This document shows positions 37,483 to 44,970 of a DNA stretch of 64,000 bases, piece after piece. How positions within the stretch are numbered: position 1 is the stretch's first letter; every line of letters starts with the position of its first letter. The notes under the pieces are model-generated. The model had not been told where the DNA came from. It saw nothing but the letters and a program-made list of their open reading frames with translations, and did not search any database. The stretch covers positions 248,001 through 312,000 of the forward strand of contig NZ_FSRM01000001.1 in NCBI RefSeq assembly GCF_900141745.1, written 5' to 3'. The DNA comes from Paraburkholderia phenazinium (GTDB taxonomy: Bacteria > Pseudomonadota > Gammaproteobacteria > Burkholderiales > Burkholderiaceae). Position numbers and translations under genes: made by a program.

Positions 37483-38115
37483 GTGAACGGCTCGCGCCCA
37501 CCGCTATTTCCGCTTCCTCGCCGGACCGCCAGACTGTCATGGTCCACTGGGCGGCGGTCATGCGTATGGGCGGCGACCGCCGCCGTGTTATGCGTCGGGC
37601 TGAACGGCTGCGCCTGGACGCTGATCACAGCGGCCGACGCCACCGGTTCCGTGATTCAGGCAGGCTATGCCATCGCTTCGAACTACTCGTCGCCGACCTT
37701 CGTCAACGGTCACCCCGCGGCCATCAGCACAGTCTGCATCGAAGTGAACCAGCTGGTGTCCGTTGGCGATTTCGTCCCGGCCTTGCAACTCGCGCTGAAC
37801 CGGCGCGGCATCCGCTCGGCCGTCTACAACCCGGGCACCGCCCCGGCGAGCTGCGAGGCGCGGCTCGTCTATAACGCCTCGGTCGATTACGGCAAGCGCT
37901 CGTTTAACGACAATCCGGTGCAGTATCTTTCTGTGATCGATCTGACGCTGCTGCAGCAAGGCCAGATTCTGGTCACCGCGCGCTACCAGACCGGCGAACT
38001 CGGCATGGACCGCTTCTCGAACGCATCCGTCAAGCTCAACGGCATGATCGAAAAGATGGTGGTCGATCGCACCGAGTTGCGTCCGCGGACCATTCAGACG
38101 TCGCAAGTCAACTGA
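37483..38115 (+). CDS. Putative lipoprotein (Sbal_3080-like)
   Basis: 210 residues. A hydrophobic signal with lipobox GLNGC (Cys near residue 43) after a long positively charged N-region. The mature part has VCIEVNQLVSVGDFVPALQLALNRRGIRSAVYN, CEARLVYNASVDYG and LTLLQQGQILVTARYQ, which resembles small lipoproteins of the Sbal_3080 type by eye. Function unknown. It lies ahead of an OmpR-type regulator on the same strand and could be co-regulated. Confidence 0.65.
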   Translation: MNGSRPPLFPLPRRTARLSWSTGRRSCVWAATAAVLCVGLNGCAWTLITAADATGSVIQAGYAIASNYSSPTFVNGHPAAISTVCIEVNQLVSVGDFVPALQLALNRRGIRSAVYNPGTAPASCEARLVYNASVDYGKRSFNDNPVQYLSVIDLTLLQQGQILVTARYQTGELGMDRFSNASVKLNGMIEKMVVDRTELRPRTIQTSQVN

Positions 38116-38275
38116 GTTCCCTCGCGCCCTGCAGAACGCACGCTGCATCTGCAAAACCCGCAAGACGCTCGCCGCGCCCGCAAAATCACGCAGACGATTG
38201 CTTCCAATTACCCGGGAAAGGTTTTGAAAGCATTGCGCGCTATCAGCCCTCCGGCGTATCTCTTAAGATTGCCGA

Positions 38276-39022
38276 ATGAACCAATCCATTCTGGTCGTTG
38301 ACGACGACCCCGTCGTGCGCGACATCGTGCGCGAATATCTGCAAGGGCGCGGCTTCTCGGTAACCGTGCTCGAGCATGGCATCGCCTTGCAACGCGCGCT
38401 CGAGAACGAGCGGCCCGCGCTGGTCGTGCTCGACATCATGATGCCGGAGATGGACGGTATTAGCGCGCTACGCGCGTTGCGCCTGGCCGGCGACGATATT
38501 CCTGTGATCCTGCTGACCGCGCGCGCCGACGTGATCGACCGGGTGATCGGACTCGAGCTCGGCGCGGACGATTATCTCGGCAAGCCGTTCGAGCCGAGCG
38601 AGCTGGTCGCGCGTATCCGTACCGTGTTACGCCGCCGCGGCACGATCGCGCCCGGCGCACCGGAAAACCGCGCGCCGTATCGCTTTGGCCGTTTCGAGGT
38701 GAATTTTCCGGCGCGCGAGTTACGCCGCGACGGCGAGCGCATTCCGCTGCGCTCGAGCGAATTTGCGATGCTCAAGGTGTTCGTCACCCATGCGATGACG
38801 GTGCTCACCCGTGCGCAATTGCTGGAAAAGCTGCATGGCAACACCGAGGCGCATCGTAACCGCAGCCTCGATGTCTCGATCTGGCGGCTGCGACGTCTGA
38901 TCGAAGTCGATCCGTCCGAGCCGCGCTATGTGCAGACGGTGTGGGGTCGCGGCTACGTGTTCGTGCCGGATGGAGAAATCGGCGCGGCGGAGCGGGCCGC
39001 GCAGCCGTTCGTCGACGCGTAA
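38276..39022 (+). CDS. OmpR-family response regulator (orphan)
   Basis: 248 residues. Receiver domain with acidic DDDP at 9-12, phospho-acceptor Asp53 (VVLDIMMPEMDG), Thr in LLTARADV and Lys in LGKPFEP. The C-terminal winged helix (about 140-235) has LRSSEFAMLKVFVTH and WRLRRLIEVDPSEPRYVQTVWGRGYVF. No kinase gene adjoins it. It is a close paralogue of the regulator at 41430-42170, so the kinase there may serve both. Confidence 0.93.
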   Translation: MNQSILVVDDDPVVRDIVREYLQGRGFSVTVLEHGIALQRALENERPALVVLDIMMPEMDGISALRALRLAGDDIPVILLTARADVIDRVIGLELGADDYLGKPFEPSELVARIRTVLRRRGTIAPGAPENRAPYRFGRFEVNFPARELRRDGERIPLRSSEFAMLKVFVTHAMTVLTRAQLLEKLHGNTEAHRNRSLDVSIWRLRRLIEVDPSEPRYVQTVWGRGYVFVPDGEIGAAERAAQPFVDA

Positions 39023-39081
39023 CACTGCGACAGGCAAGTCCCAAAGAAGCGCTGCATGGACTCACGCTTGCGGCTCTCCTG

Positions 39082-39110
39082 GACCGTTTGGCGCAAATCG
39101 CCAAACGGTC
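39082..39110. terminator. 12-bp inverted repeat between convergent genes
   Basis: Perfect stem GACCGTTTGGCG / CGCCAAACGGTC with a CAAAT loop, between the response regulator stop and the FlgH-like stop. No T-run on either side. It is probably a bidirectional terminator; a protein-binding palindrome is the alternative. Confidence 0.5.
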
Positions 39111-39122
39111 TCACGAAATTAC

Positions 39123-39791
39123 TCAGAACGTCAGCACGCTCAGGAACATCCGCTGCAGCCAGCCCACGGTCGTCGAATCGCTCACAATGCCCTGGCCTGC
39201 CTGTTCGATCTTCGCATTCGCCACCTTGCCTGACGACACATAATTGCCGGCTTCGATGTCCTTCGGATTGACGATACCGGACAGCCTCAGGCGGTCGTGA
39301 TTGCCGTTCATCGCAATCAGTTTCTCACCGGACACCATCAGATTGCCGGTCGGCATCGTTGCGATCACCGTCACAGCCAGCGTACCGGTCATCCCATTGG
39401 TGTCGGTCATGGCGCCTGCTCCCTTGAAGTCCGTCGACGCCGAGCCGATATTGAACAGGCGCGCGAGCCGTGCAGCCGCGCTGGTCGATTGATCGGCGGC
39501 AGTCGCAGTAATGTCGCTGGTTCGGCTTGCCGTTGTATTGGCGCTGCTGTTGCCGTTATAAGACTCGGACAGACGAATCGTCAGCACATCGCCCACGTGC
39601 TGCGCACGCGGCGTTTCGTAGAGCAAGAGCGACGAGCCAGCCTGATAAATCGCGCCTTGCGTGTTGATGTTAAGCGGCGCACTGACGAGCGGCGGTAACA
39701 TCGGCGTGTCGACGATCGAATCCTGGTGGCTCGCACAGGCGGCCATACCCAGCGCTGCGGTCAGCGCGGCGATGAGGCGTAGGGTGGTCAT
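39123..39791 (-). CDS. FlgH-like L-ring lipoprotein outside any flagellar cluster
   Basis: 222 residues. Lipobox GMAAC (Cys near residue 19), then FlgH-type segments: GAIYQAGSSLLLYETPRAQHVGDVLTIRLSESYNGNSSANT, FKGAGAMTDTNGMTGTLAVTVIATMPTGNLMVSGEKLIAMNGNHDRLRLSGIVNPKDI and SSGKVANAKIEQAGQG. This is the whole FlgH core. No other flagellar gene is in the window, so this is either a displaced flgH or a second L-ring-like protein. It is the last gene of a four-gene minus-strand unit. Confidence 0.88.
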   Translation of the reverse strand: MTTLRLIAALTAALGMAACASHQDSIVDTPMLPPLVSAPLNINTQGAIYQAGSSLLLYETPRAQHVGDVLTIRLSESYNGNSSANTTASRTSDITATAADQSTSAAARLARLFNIGSASTDFKGAGAMTDTNGMTGTLAVTVIATMPTGNLMVSGEKLIAMNGNHDRLRLSGIVNPKDIEAGNYVSSGKVANAKIEQAGQGIVSDSTTVGWLQRMFLSVLTF

Positions 39792-39849
39792 AGAGGTTCC
39801 TCCACCGGAGAAAAATGAATCAACTCGGTCTCGACACGCATGCCGCGCC

Positions 39850-40623
39850 TCAACCCGCTTCGGGACTGCTCGCCTGCCATTGGCGTACGAGCGACTTCAC
39901 CCACGCATCGGGATCTTTCAGCAGATAGGTGAGCGTGCCGTTGTGCGTGGACGGCAAAAAGCACAAGGTGATCGAGCTCACGGCGTTTTCCCATAGGTAC
40001 ACAGGAACCGCACCGCCGGCTGCCGACGTGTTCTTCGTGACGAGCTGCGGCGCTCCGTAGCGGCTCGCCAGCGCCTCACGCAGATCGCTGGCCGTGACCT
40101 CGTCGACGACGAACGAAATCTCGTACAGACGCAGCGCTGTCTGGCCGTTGACACGCGCGAACCGCAGCACATGATCCTGAGCCAGCGCGCCATCCACCAC
40201 GGCCTGCGAGACCTGCCAGTGGTCGGCCGTCCGGTGCGCCCAGCGACACGCCACCGTGAGGCTCTCGCTCGTCTTCAGACTCATGCCGAGCGCTTCGGCC
40301 AGCATGTCTGTCTCGCAAACGGGCACGCTGCCGACGGGTGTCGCGCGCACGGTCGAACCCGCGCGGAATTCGTCGAGCGTGATGCCAAGCGGAATGCCGC
40401 GAAACGCGAACGGCGCATCCATGGACCGCTTGCGCTCGTCCCCGCCGCTGTGCCTCGACGCGGAGGCTGAAGTTGACGCTGTCGCTACCGCTGCCGTCGA
40501 CGAAGCCACACCGCGCGCCGCGGGATCCGCATGCGCAGCAGGTGCCGCCTGGCCCAGCAGCATCGAAACCGCCAACGGCGCCAGCGTACCGAGCCATTGA
40601 CGGGTAGACAGTCGGGCGCTCAT
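39850..40623 (-). CDS. Hypothetical periplasmic protein
   Basis: 257 residues. A signal peptide ends near AAPAAHA. A Ser/Ala/Thr-rich linker (about 40-65) is followed by a compact domain starting PFAFRGIPLGITLDEFRAGSTV, with cysteines in VPVCETD, TVACRWAH and ITLCFLP, and an aromatic C-terminus DAWVKSLVRQW. The FRGIPLG-T-DEF opening is common in small secreted proteins of unknown role. It is 3 bases from the lipoprotein gene upstream and 58 bases from the FlgH-like gene downstream, so they are probably one transcript. Confidence 0.7.
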   Translation of the reverse strand: MSARLSTRQWLGTLAPLAVSMLLGQAAPAAHADPAARGVASSTAAVATASTSASASRHSGGDERKRSMDAPFAFRGIPLGITLDEFRAGSTVRATPVGSVPVCETDMLAEALGMSLKTSESLTVACRWAHRTADHWQVSQAVVDGALAQDHVLRFARVNGQTALRLYEISFVVDEVTASDLREALASRYGAPQLVTKNTSAAGGAVPVYLWENAVSSITLCFLPSTHNGTLTYLLKDPDAWVKSLVRQWQASSPEAG

Positions 40624-40626
40624 GGC

Positions 40627-40824
40627 TCAGTCAATCGCCGCTGCGCATGCGTTGAACGGCTCGGCCGCGGCATGCCCCACCGCCGGCAGGATATCCAGCG
40701 TTGCGGCCGTCAGGCGGCACGGCAGCGCAGCGACACCACAACCGTCGAGCGGCAGCAGCATCGCACCCAGCGCCAGCCAGCTTGCGGCACGCACACACCG
40801 CTTGAAAACAGTGAGAGTCGGCAC
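40627..40824 (-). CDS. Small lipoprotein, DUF6726-like
   Basis: 65 residues. Signal with lipobox PLDGC (Cys29), then GVAALPCRLTAATLDILPAVGHAAAEPFNACAAAID. The Cys-Arg-Leu-Thr and VGHAAA-P--ACA pattern resembles the DUF6726 family as I recall it. Function unknown. Lies between the 55-residue ORF (16 bases upstream) and the periplasmic protein gene (3 bases downstream). Confidence 0.7.
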   Translation of the reverse strand: MPTLTVFKRCVRAASWLALGAMLLPLDGCGVAALPCRLTAATLDILPAVGHAAAEPFNACAAAID

Positions 40825-40840
40825 GGTGAGCCTCGTCAGG

Positions 40841-41008
40841 TCAGGCTGTCGTGTTGACGTTGTTGCCGATCAGGCCGCCCGGCAGAGCCGGCGACGTAGG
40901 TTCGGCCGGCAGCCCTTCGGGTTTGGCTGCGCCCTCCGAGGTCGGCGTCGGCCGCTCGCGCTGCACGGGCGGAAAGGTGGTGGGGCGGAGATTGTTCTGG
41001 ACGGTCAT
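40841..41008 (-). CDS. Small Pro-rich protein, 55 residues
   Basis: An ATG at 41006-41008 preceded by GAGG six bases upstream opens a 55-codon frame (begins MTVQNNLRPTTFPPVQ, ends LIGNNVNTTA) closed by TGA at 40841. Pro, Thr and Glu dominate; there is no signal peptide or membrane segment. It is too short for many gene finders. Good ribosome binding site, correct strand and 16-base spacing to the DUF6726-like gene favour a real first gene of this unit. No family recognised. Confidence 0.5.
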   Translation of the reverse strand: MTVQNNLRPTTFPPVQRERPTPTSEGAAKPEGLPAEPTSPALPGGLIGNNVNTTA

Positions 41009-41429
41009 GATGTACCTCGCGTATCACTTGGGTGCGGATTCGGTTACCGCACATCGGGGACACTGAGGGGAGAACTGACCTTCAGGCCAACGAAGCACGG
41101 CGGCGATGGACTACAGACCGAATCATCACGCTGCGAAGGAACTCACGATGCACGAAGGAACGCGCGCTTTTCCACGGTTCTTACGAGGGGTTCCGAATGC
41201 GCGCCAATTCTTTCCACTCAGGAAATACGGTAAGCAAAACCGGCTTGATGCGTCCCTCGATCCGCCATTAATATTGCCGGTGCCAGCGCTGTATTTCGAC
41301 CGTCTTGCCTTGCTGGACAAGGCTTTCCAAGAGGGCCGGAAGGACTTCTCTAGCGCCGCGCGCCGGCAGGTAAGTGTTGGTAAGAAAACAGTGATCCGTT
41401 TGCCACACGCGTCGGTCTAAAATTTCGAA
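41009..41429. other. Divergent leader before the second response regulator
   Basis: 421 bases, visibly lower in GC than its surroundings. It separates the minus-strand envelope unit from the plus-strand regulator/kinase pair and must hold both promoters. A plus-strand frame at 41106-41420 (104 codons, no ribosome binding site, no family) is possible but not supported. A CATTAATATTG patch near 41267 is the most promoter-like A/T stretch. Confidence 0.45.
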
Positions 41430-42170
41430 ATGAATCCACAGGTCCTTATCGTCGACGACGACCCGGTCGTACGCGATCTGCTTTGCCGCTTTCTGCAATC
41501 GAACGGGTTCGACGCTTCCGTGCTCCACGACGGCACGCATTTGCAACGCCGCCTCGAAAGAGAGCGGCCATCGGTCGTTGTGCTCGACATCATGATGCCG
41601 AACACCGACGGTCTGCGCGCGCTCACTGCGTTGCGCGCAGCCGGCGACGACATTCCGGTGATCTTCGTCACAGCGCGCGGCACCGTGGCGGACCGCATCG
41701 TGGGTCTGTCGCTCGGTGCGGACGACTATCTGACGAAGCCGTTCGATCCGCGTGAACTGCTGGCCCGCATCCAGACGGTGTTGCGCCGGCGCGGACCTTC
41801 GACCACCAGCGCGCCCGAAGCCCGCAAGCCGTATCACTTCGGGCCGTTCGAACTCGACTTCGCGACCCGTACCCTGTCGCGCGAGGGCACACGGCTCGCG
41901 CTGCGCGACAGTGAATTCGCGCTGCTGAAGATCTTCGTCAACAATCCGTACAAGGTGCTCTCGCGCGTGCTGATCCACGATCTGGTCCATCGCGACAACC
42001 TCGCGTTTCGCGATCGCAGCCTCGACGTGCCGATCTGGCGCTTGCGCCGCGTGATCGAAGACGACCCGTCGAGCCCGTGCTATGTCCAGACGGTGCGCGG
42101 CAAGGGTTATGTGTTCGTGCCGGATGCGGACGGAACCCCCTTCTCGATCGAGGGTGCGGCGGCTTCATGA
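41430..42170 (+). CDS. OmpR-family response regulator, paired with a histidine kinase
   Basis: 246 residues. Receiver with DDDP at 9-12, Asp53 (VVLDIMMPNTDG), VTARGTVADR and LTKPFDP. The winged-helix output domain has LRDSEFALLKIFVNN and WRLRRVIEDDPSSPCYVQTVRGKGYVF. Its stop overlaps the kinase ATG (ATGA), so regulator and sensor are coupled. It is a clear paralogue of the orphan regulator 2.4 kb upstream. Confidence 0.94.
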   Translation: MNPQVLIVDDDPVVRDLLCRFLQSNGFDASVLHDGTHLQRRLERERPSVVVLDIMMPNTDGLRALTALRAAGDDIPVIFVTARGTVADRIVGLSLGADDYLTKPFDPRELLARIQTVLRRRGPSTTSAPEARKPYHFGPFELDFATRTLSREGTRLALRDSEFALLKIFVNNPYKVLSRVLIHDLVHRDNLAFRDRSLDVPIWRLRRVIEDDPSSPCYVQTVRGKGYVFVPDADGTPFSIEGAAAS

Positions 42171-43534
42171 AAAACCCGTTGAACACGCTATTCGGCAGAA
42201 TGGCGTTGCTCTCGACGGCGGTATTGTTGGCAATTCAGGCCAGCTGGTTCGTACTGATCGTAATGCAGCCGCCTCACCACGAGGTGGACGGATTCGCACG
42301 CGGCATTCTCTTGATGCTGCAGGCGGCCAACGGCGAGCCCGTGCAGGGCGCCGATCTCGCACCGGCGATGCGCGTGCATCTGGTGCCGACGTGGAACATG
42401 CCTTCCACGATCCATTTGCAGCCGCCGACCGCGCGGCAGTTCGTCGAACTCAGCCAGCATTTGCGAGCCCGCTTGCCGGTCGGCACGCAGATCGAGGTCG
42501 ACGATGCGACGCCACAGCGTCTGTGGATTCGCTATCCTGGCAAGTCGATGTGGGTGGTCGTGCCAGTCGACATTCCGGCGCGCCCGCGCTTTATCGTCGA
42601 AACGGTGTCGATGCTGGTTGCCGCGCTGATCCTGTCGCTGCTCGCCGTGTGGCAGATGCAGCGGCCACTATCGCGGGTCGCGCTCGCCGCGCGTGCGTTC
42701 GGTGCAGGCGGGCGCCCCGAGCCGGTGAATGTGCAGGGGCCACGCGAACTGCGCGACCTGATCGGTTCATTCAACGACATGATGCGGCGCCTCAACGAGG
42801 CCGGCGACGATCAGGCGGTGATGCTGGCCGGTGTCGCGCACGACCTGAAGGCGCCGCTAACGCGGCTCAAGCTGCGGGCGAGCGTGCTCGTCGCGGAAAG
42901 CGAACGGGCTGGGTTGATCCGCGATGTCGACTCGCTGACCAATATCGTCCAGCAGTTTCTCGAATTCGCCGGCCAGTCTGCGGATGCCGGTCAGCCCGTC
43001 GAAGTCGAAGCCTTCCTGCGCGAGCAGTTTTCGAGCGTGGATATCGCGGAGACCGCCAGCGCCGCCGAGATGAGCGGCGTCACAGGCCACGGGGACCATG
43101 CGAGCCACGGAGATCCAACGGAAGACGCCGACGCCTATCCCGCCGAAGCCCCGCTGTTCAATCTCGACTTGCGCGCCGGCCCGCAGTTCACGCTGCCGCG
43201 CACCCTGCTCGACCGGCTCGTGACGAACCTCGTCGACAACGCACTCGAACACGGCGCGCCCCCTGTCGATATTTCGACGGCACGCGATAACGGGCACTGG
43301 GTGGTGAGTGTGCGCGATCACGGGGAGGGGATTCCCGACGATCGGATCGCCGCTGCAATGAAGCCGTTTGTGCGGCTCGATGCCGCGCGCGGAGGCGAAG
43401 GACACTGTGGCCTGGGGCTGGCGATCGTCGCGCGGCTCGCACACGATCGCGGTGGACGCTGCGACGTCTATAACCATCCGCAGGGCGGTTTGTGCGTGCG
43501 GATCGCGTTGCCGATTAGCCAAGGCGAAGTCTGA
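42167..43534 (+). CDS. Membrane sensor histidine kinase
   Basis: 455 residues from the ATG at 42167. Two membrane helices (about 12-32 and 145-165) flank a periplasmic sensor of about 110 residues. A HAMP-like segment follows, then the H-box GVAHDLKAPLTRLKL with phospho-acceptor His225, the N-box NLVDNALEHGA, and G-boxes VRDHGEGIPDD and GLGLAIVARLAHDRGG. The stretch between H- and N-boxes holds an unusual His/Asp/Ala-rich insert (GHGDHASHGDPTED). The signal it senses is unknown. Confidence 0.94.
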   Translation: MKNPLNTLFGRMALLSTAVLLAIQASWFVLIVMQPPHHEVDGFARGILLMLQAANGEPVQGADLAPAMRVHLVPTWNMPSTIHLQPPTARQFVELSQHLRARLPVGTQIEVDDATPQRLWIRYPGKSMWVVVPVDIPARPRFIVETVSMLVAALILSLLAVWQMQRPLSRVALAARAFGAGGRPEPVNVQGPRELRDLIGSFNDMMRRLNEAGDDQAVMLAGVAHDLKAPLTRLKLRASVLVAESERAGLIRDVDSLTNIVQQFLEFAGQSADAGQPVEVEAFLREQFSSVDIAETASAAEMSGVTGHGDHASHGDPTEDADAYPAEAPLFNLDLRAGPQFTLPRTLLDRLVTNLVDNALEHGAPPVDISTARDNGHWVVSVRDHGEGIPDDRIAAAMKPFVRLDAARGGEGHCGLGLAIVARLAHDRGGRCDVYNHPQGGLCVRIALPISQGEV

Positions 43535-43683
43535 GGCCAATGTCACCGCTGTCATTAGTACGGTCGGGGCGATAAAAGCTGCATCTGCGGCGGCCGTACG
43601 TACTTACACGAACTTACCAGGTGGTCCCGACGGTAAGCCGCGCACGTATAGTCAGCGCGGGCTTCCTCGATAGCCCCCTGTTC

Positions 43684-43722
43684 GGTCCGCCCAGCTGTTG
43701 CCCGGGCGGGCCGCTTTTTTTG
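43684..43722 (+). terminator. Rho-independent terminator
   Basis: GGTCCGCCC pairs with GGGCGGGCC (one G-T pair) across a 10-base loop, followed by GCTTTTTTT. It is 150 bases after the kinase stop, so the transcript has a long 3' leader or the terminator belongs to a small RNA. Confidence 0.75.
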
Positions 43723-43732
43723 TGCCTTCGGT

Positions 43733-44677
43733 TTAGATGACCAGCCGGTCGTGCAACGTCTCGATGGTCGTCTGAGACAGTCCGAGTCCGACGGTCAGAT
43801 AGCTCGACATCGTGCCGTAGCTCGCCTGCACCTGATTGAAGCCCGCCTGTAAAAAGCTCTCCTGCACGCTGAACAGTGGCGCGTCGAGCGCGGCCGTCGC
43901 CGCGCCGCTTTGCGCCTGAACCGCAGCGATTTGCGCGTTGATCGAGACGGCCGAGTAAGTATTCGTCAGAAGATAATCCTGCACGATCACGTCGAGCGGC
44001 ACATTCGCAATGCTCAGCAGAAGCGCTGCAACCCAACCGGCGCGGTCCTTACCCGCTGTGGAATGGAACAGTTGTGCGCCCGGATTATTCGCCAGTTGCG
44101 TGAGCAGTGCGCCATACGCGGCCCGCTGAGCCGTGCCGGTGACATACGCACGCTCTGCGCTCTGCATCACGGCGATGGCGCCCCCCGACAGGTCTGCCGG
44201 TGGGACGACCGCATCGGCCTCGCCCGTCACATTGATGTTCTGATAAGCCGCGCCGGCAGGCATCACGTCCTGAGCCCGGGCAACCTCGCCGGGCGTGCGC
44301 AGATCGTAGACGTTCGCAATCCTGAGCGTGTCGATCACGGCCTTGTCCGCCGTGCTCAGGGTCAACGTGTTCGAGCGGTAAAACACACCAAGGCGCACCT
44401 GGCGACCGTCCACCGTTTGATAGCCGCCGGCTGCACCGCCGACATCGCGAAAGTTGTCCGCCGACGCCAGCCGCGGCGCATCCGCCGCATCCGACGACAG
44501 ACCGCCGCCACCGCACGCCGACAGCAATGCGCTTCCGAATCCTGACATCAGCAGCACGCTCGCCGAGCCTTTCAGGAAGCCACGGCGCGTCGCGAACTCA
44601 CCATCCGGTACACATTGGGGCGGACGAGGCTTGCTCGGGCCGGTCGCACGTAAGCGAACTTTCGCAGTGAAATCCAT
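43733..44677 (-). CDS. Tat-exported lipoprotein with tyrosine-phosphatase (PTP-like) fold, Cys-to-Ser
   Basis: 314 residues from the ATG at 44677; no strong ribosome binding site. Tat signal TRRGFLKG (Arg31-Arg32), hydrophobic stretch and lipobox LLSAC (Cys55). The mature part has the Y_phosphatase3 plan: NFRDVGGAAGGY, RSNTLTLSTADK, VYDLRTPGEVARAQ, then the P-loop FHSTAGKDRAGW. In active members this loop is HCxxGKDRTG; here the nucleophile position is Ser206 (codon TCC). It may be an inactive phosphatase that binds phosphorylated ligands, or use another chemistry. Confidence 0.85.
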   Translation of the reverse strand: MDFTAKVRLRATGPSKPRPPQCVPDGEFATRRGFLKGSASVLLMSGFGSALLSACGGGGLSSDAADAPRLASADNFRDVGGAAGGYQTVDGRQVRLGVFYRSNTLTLSTADKAVIDTLRIANVYDLRTPGEVARAQDVMPAGAAYQNINVTGEADAVVPPADLSGGAIAVMQSAERAYVTGTAQRAAYGALLTQLANNPGAQLFHSTAGKDRAGWVAALLLSIANVPLDVIVQDYLLTNTYSAVSINAQIAAVQAQSGAATAALDAPLFSVQESFLQAGFNQVQASYGTMSSYLTVGLGLSQTTIETLHDRLVI

Positions 44678-44851
44678 TGAGTGTATTGGTAAGGGGCGCT
44701 TTCGCCGTTGGACGGATGGACGGCGTAAAACCAACAGCGCCGGGGCGCAGTGTACCGGGGGGAAATACCCGGTGGGTTACAAAGTAGGAACCAGTAAGGA
44801 TCTGAAATTCACTCCTGACCAGTTGAAACAACGTCAGCCCAGATGCCTGCG

Positions 44852-44870
44852 CCCGCCGTGCGGGTTTTTT
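44852..44870 (+). terminator. Terminator-like hairpin ahead of the MFS gene
   Basis: CCCGC / GCGGG with a CGT loop followed directly by six T. It lies 100 bases upstream of the transporter ATG, reading toward it, which suggests either an attenuator or the end of a small upstream RNA. Confidence 0.6.
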
Positions 44871-44970
44871 GTCCGGACTGGTCCGCTCGCCTTTGTGCAC
44901 CGTAAAATACGGGCGCACCAGCGTGCAACCGCGAACCGCAGGCAACAGAATCAGGGGCTCAGGAGACGGG

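Noticed and set aside
41106..41420. 104-codon plus-strand frame in the leader of the second response regulator
   Set aside because: No ribosome binding site, no recognisable family, and it occupies the space where the divergent promoters should be. Left as a possibility only.
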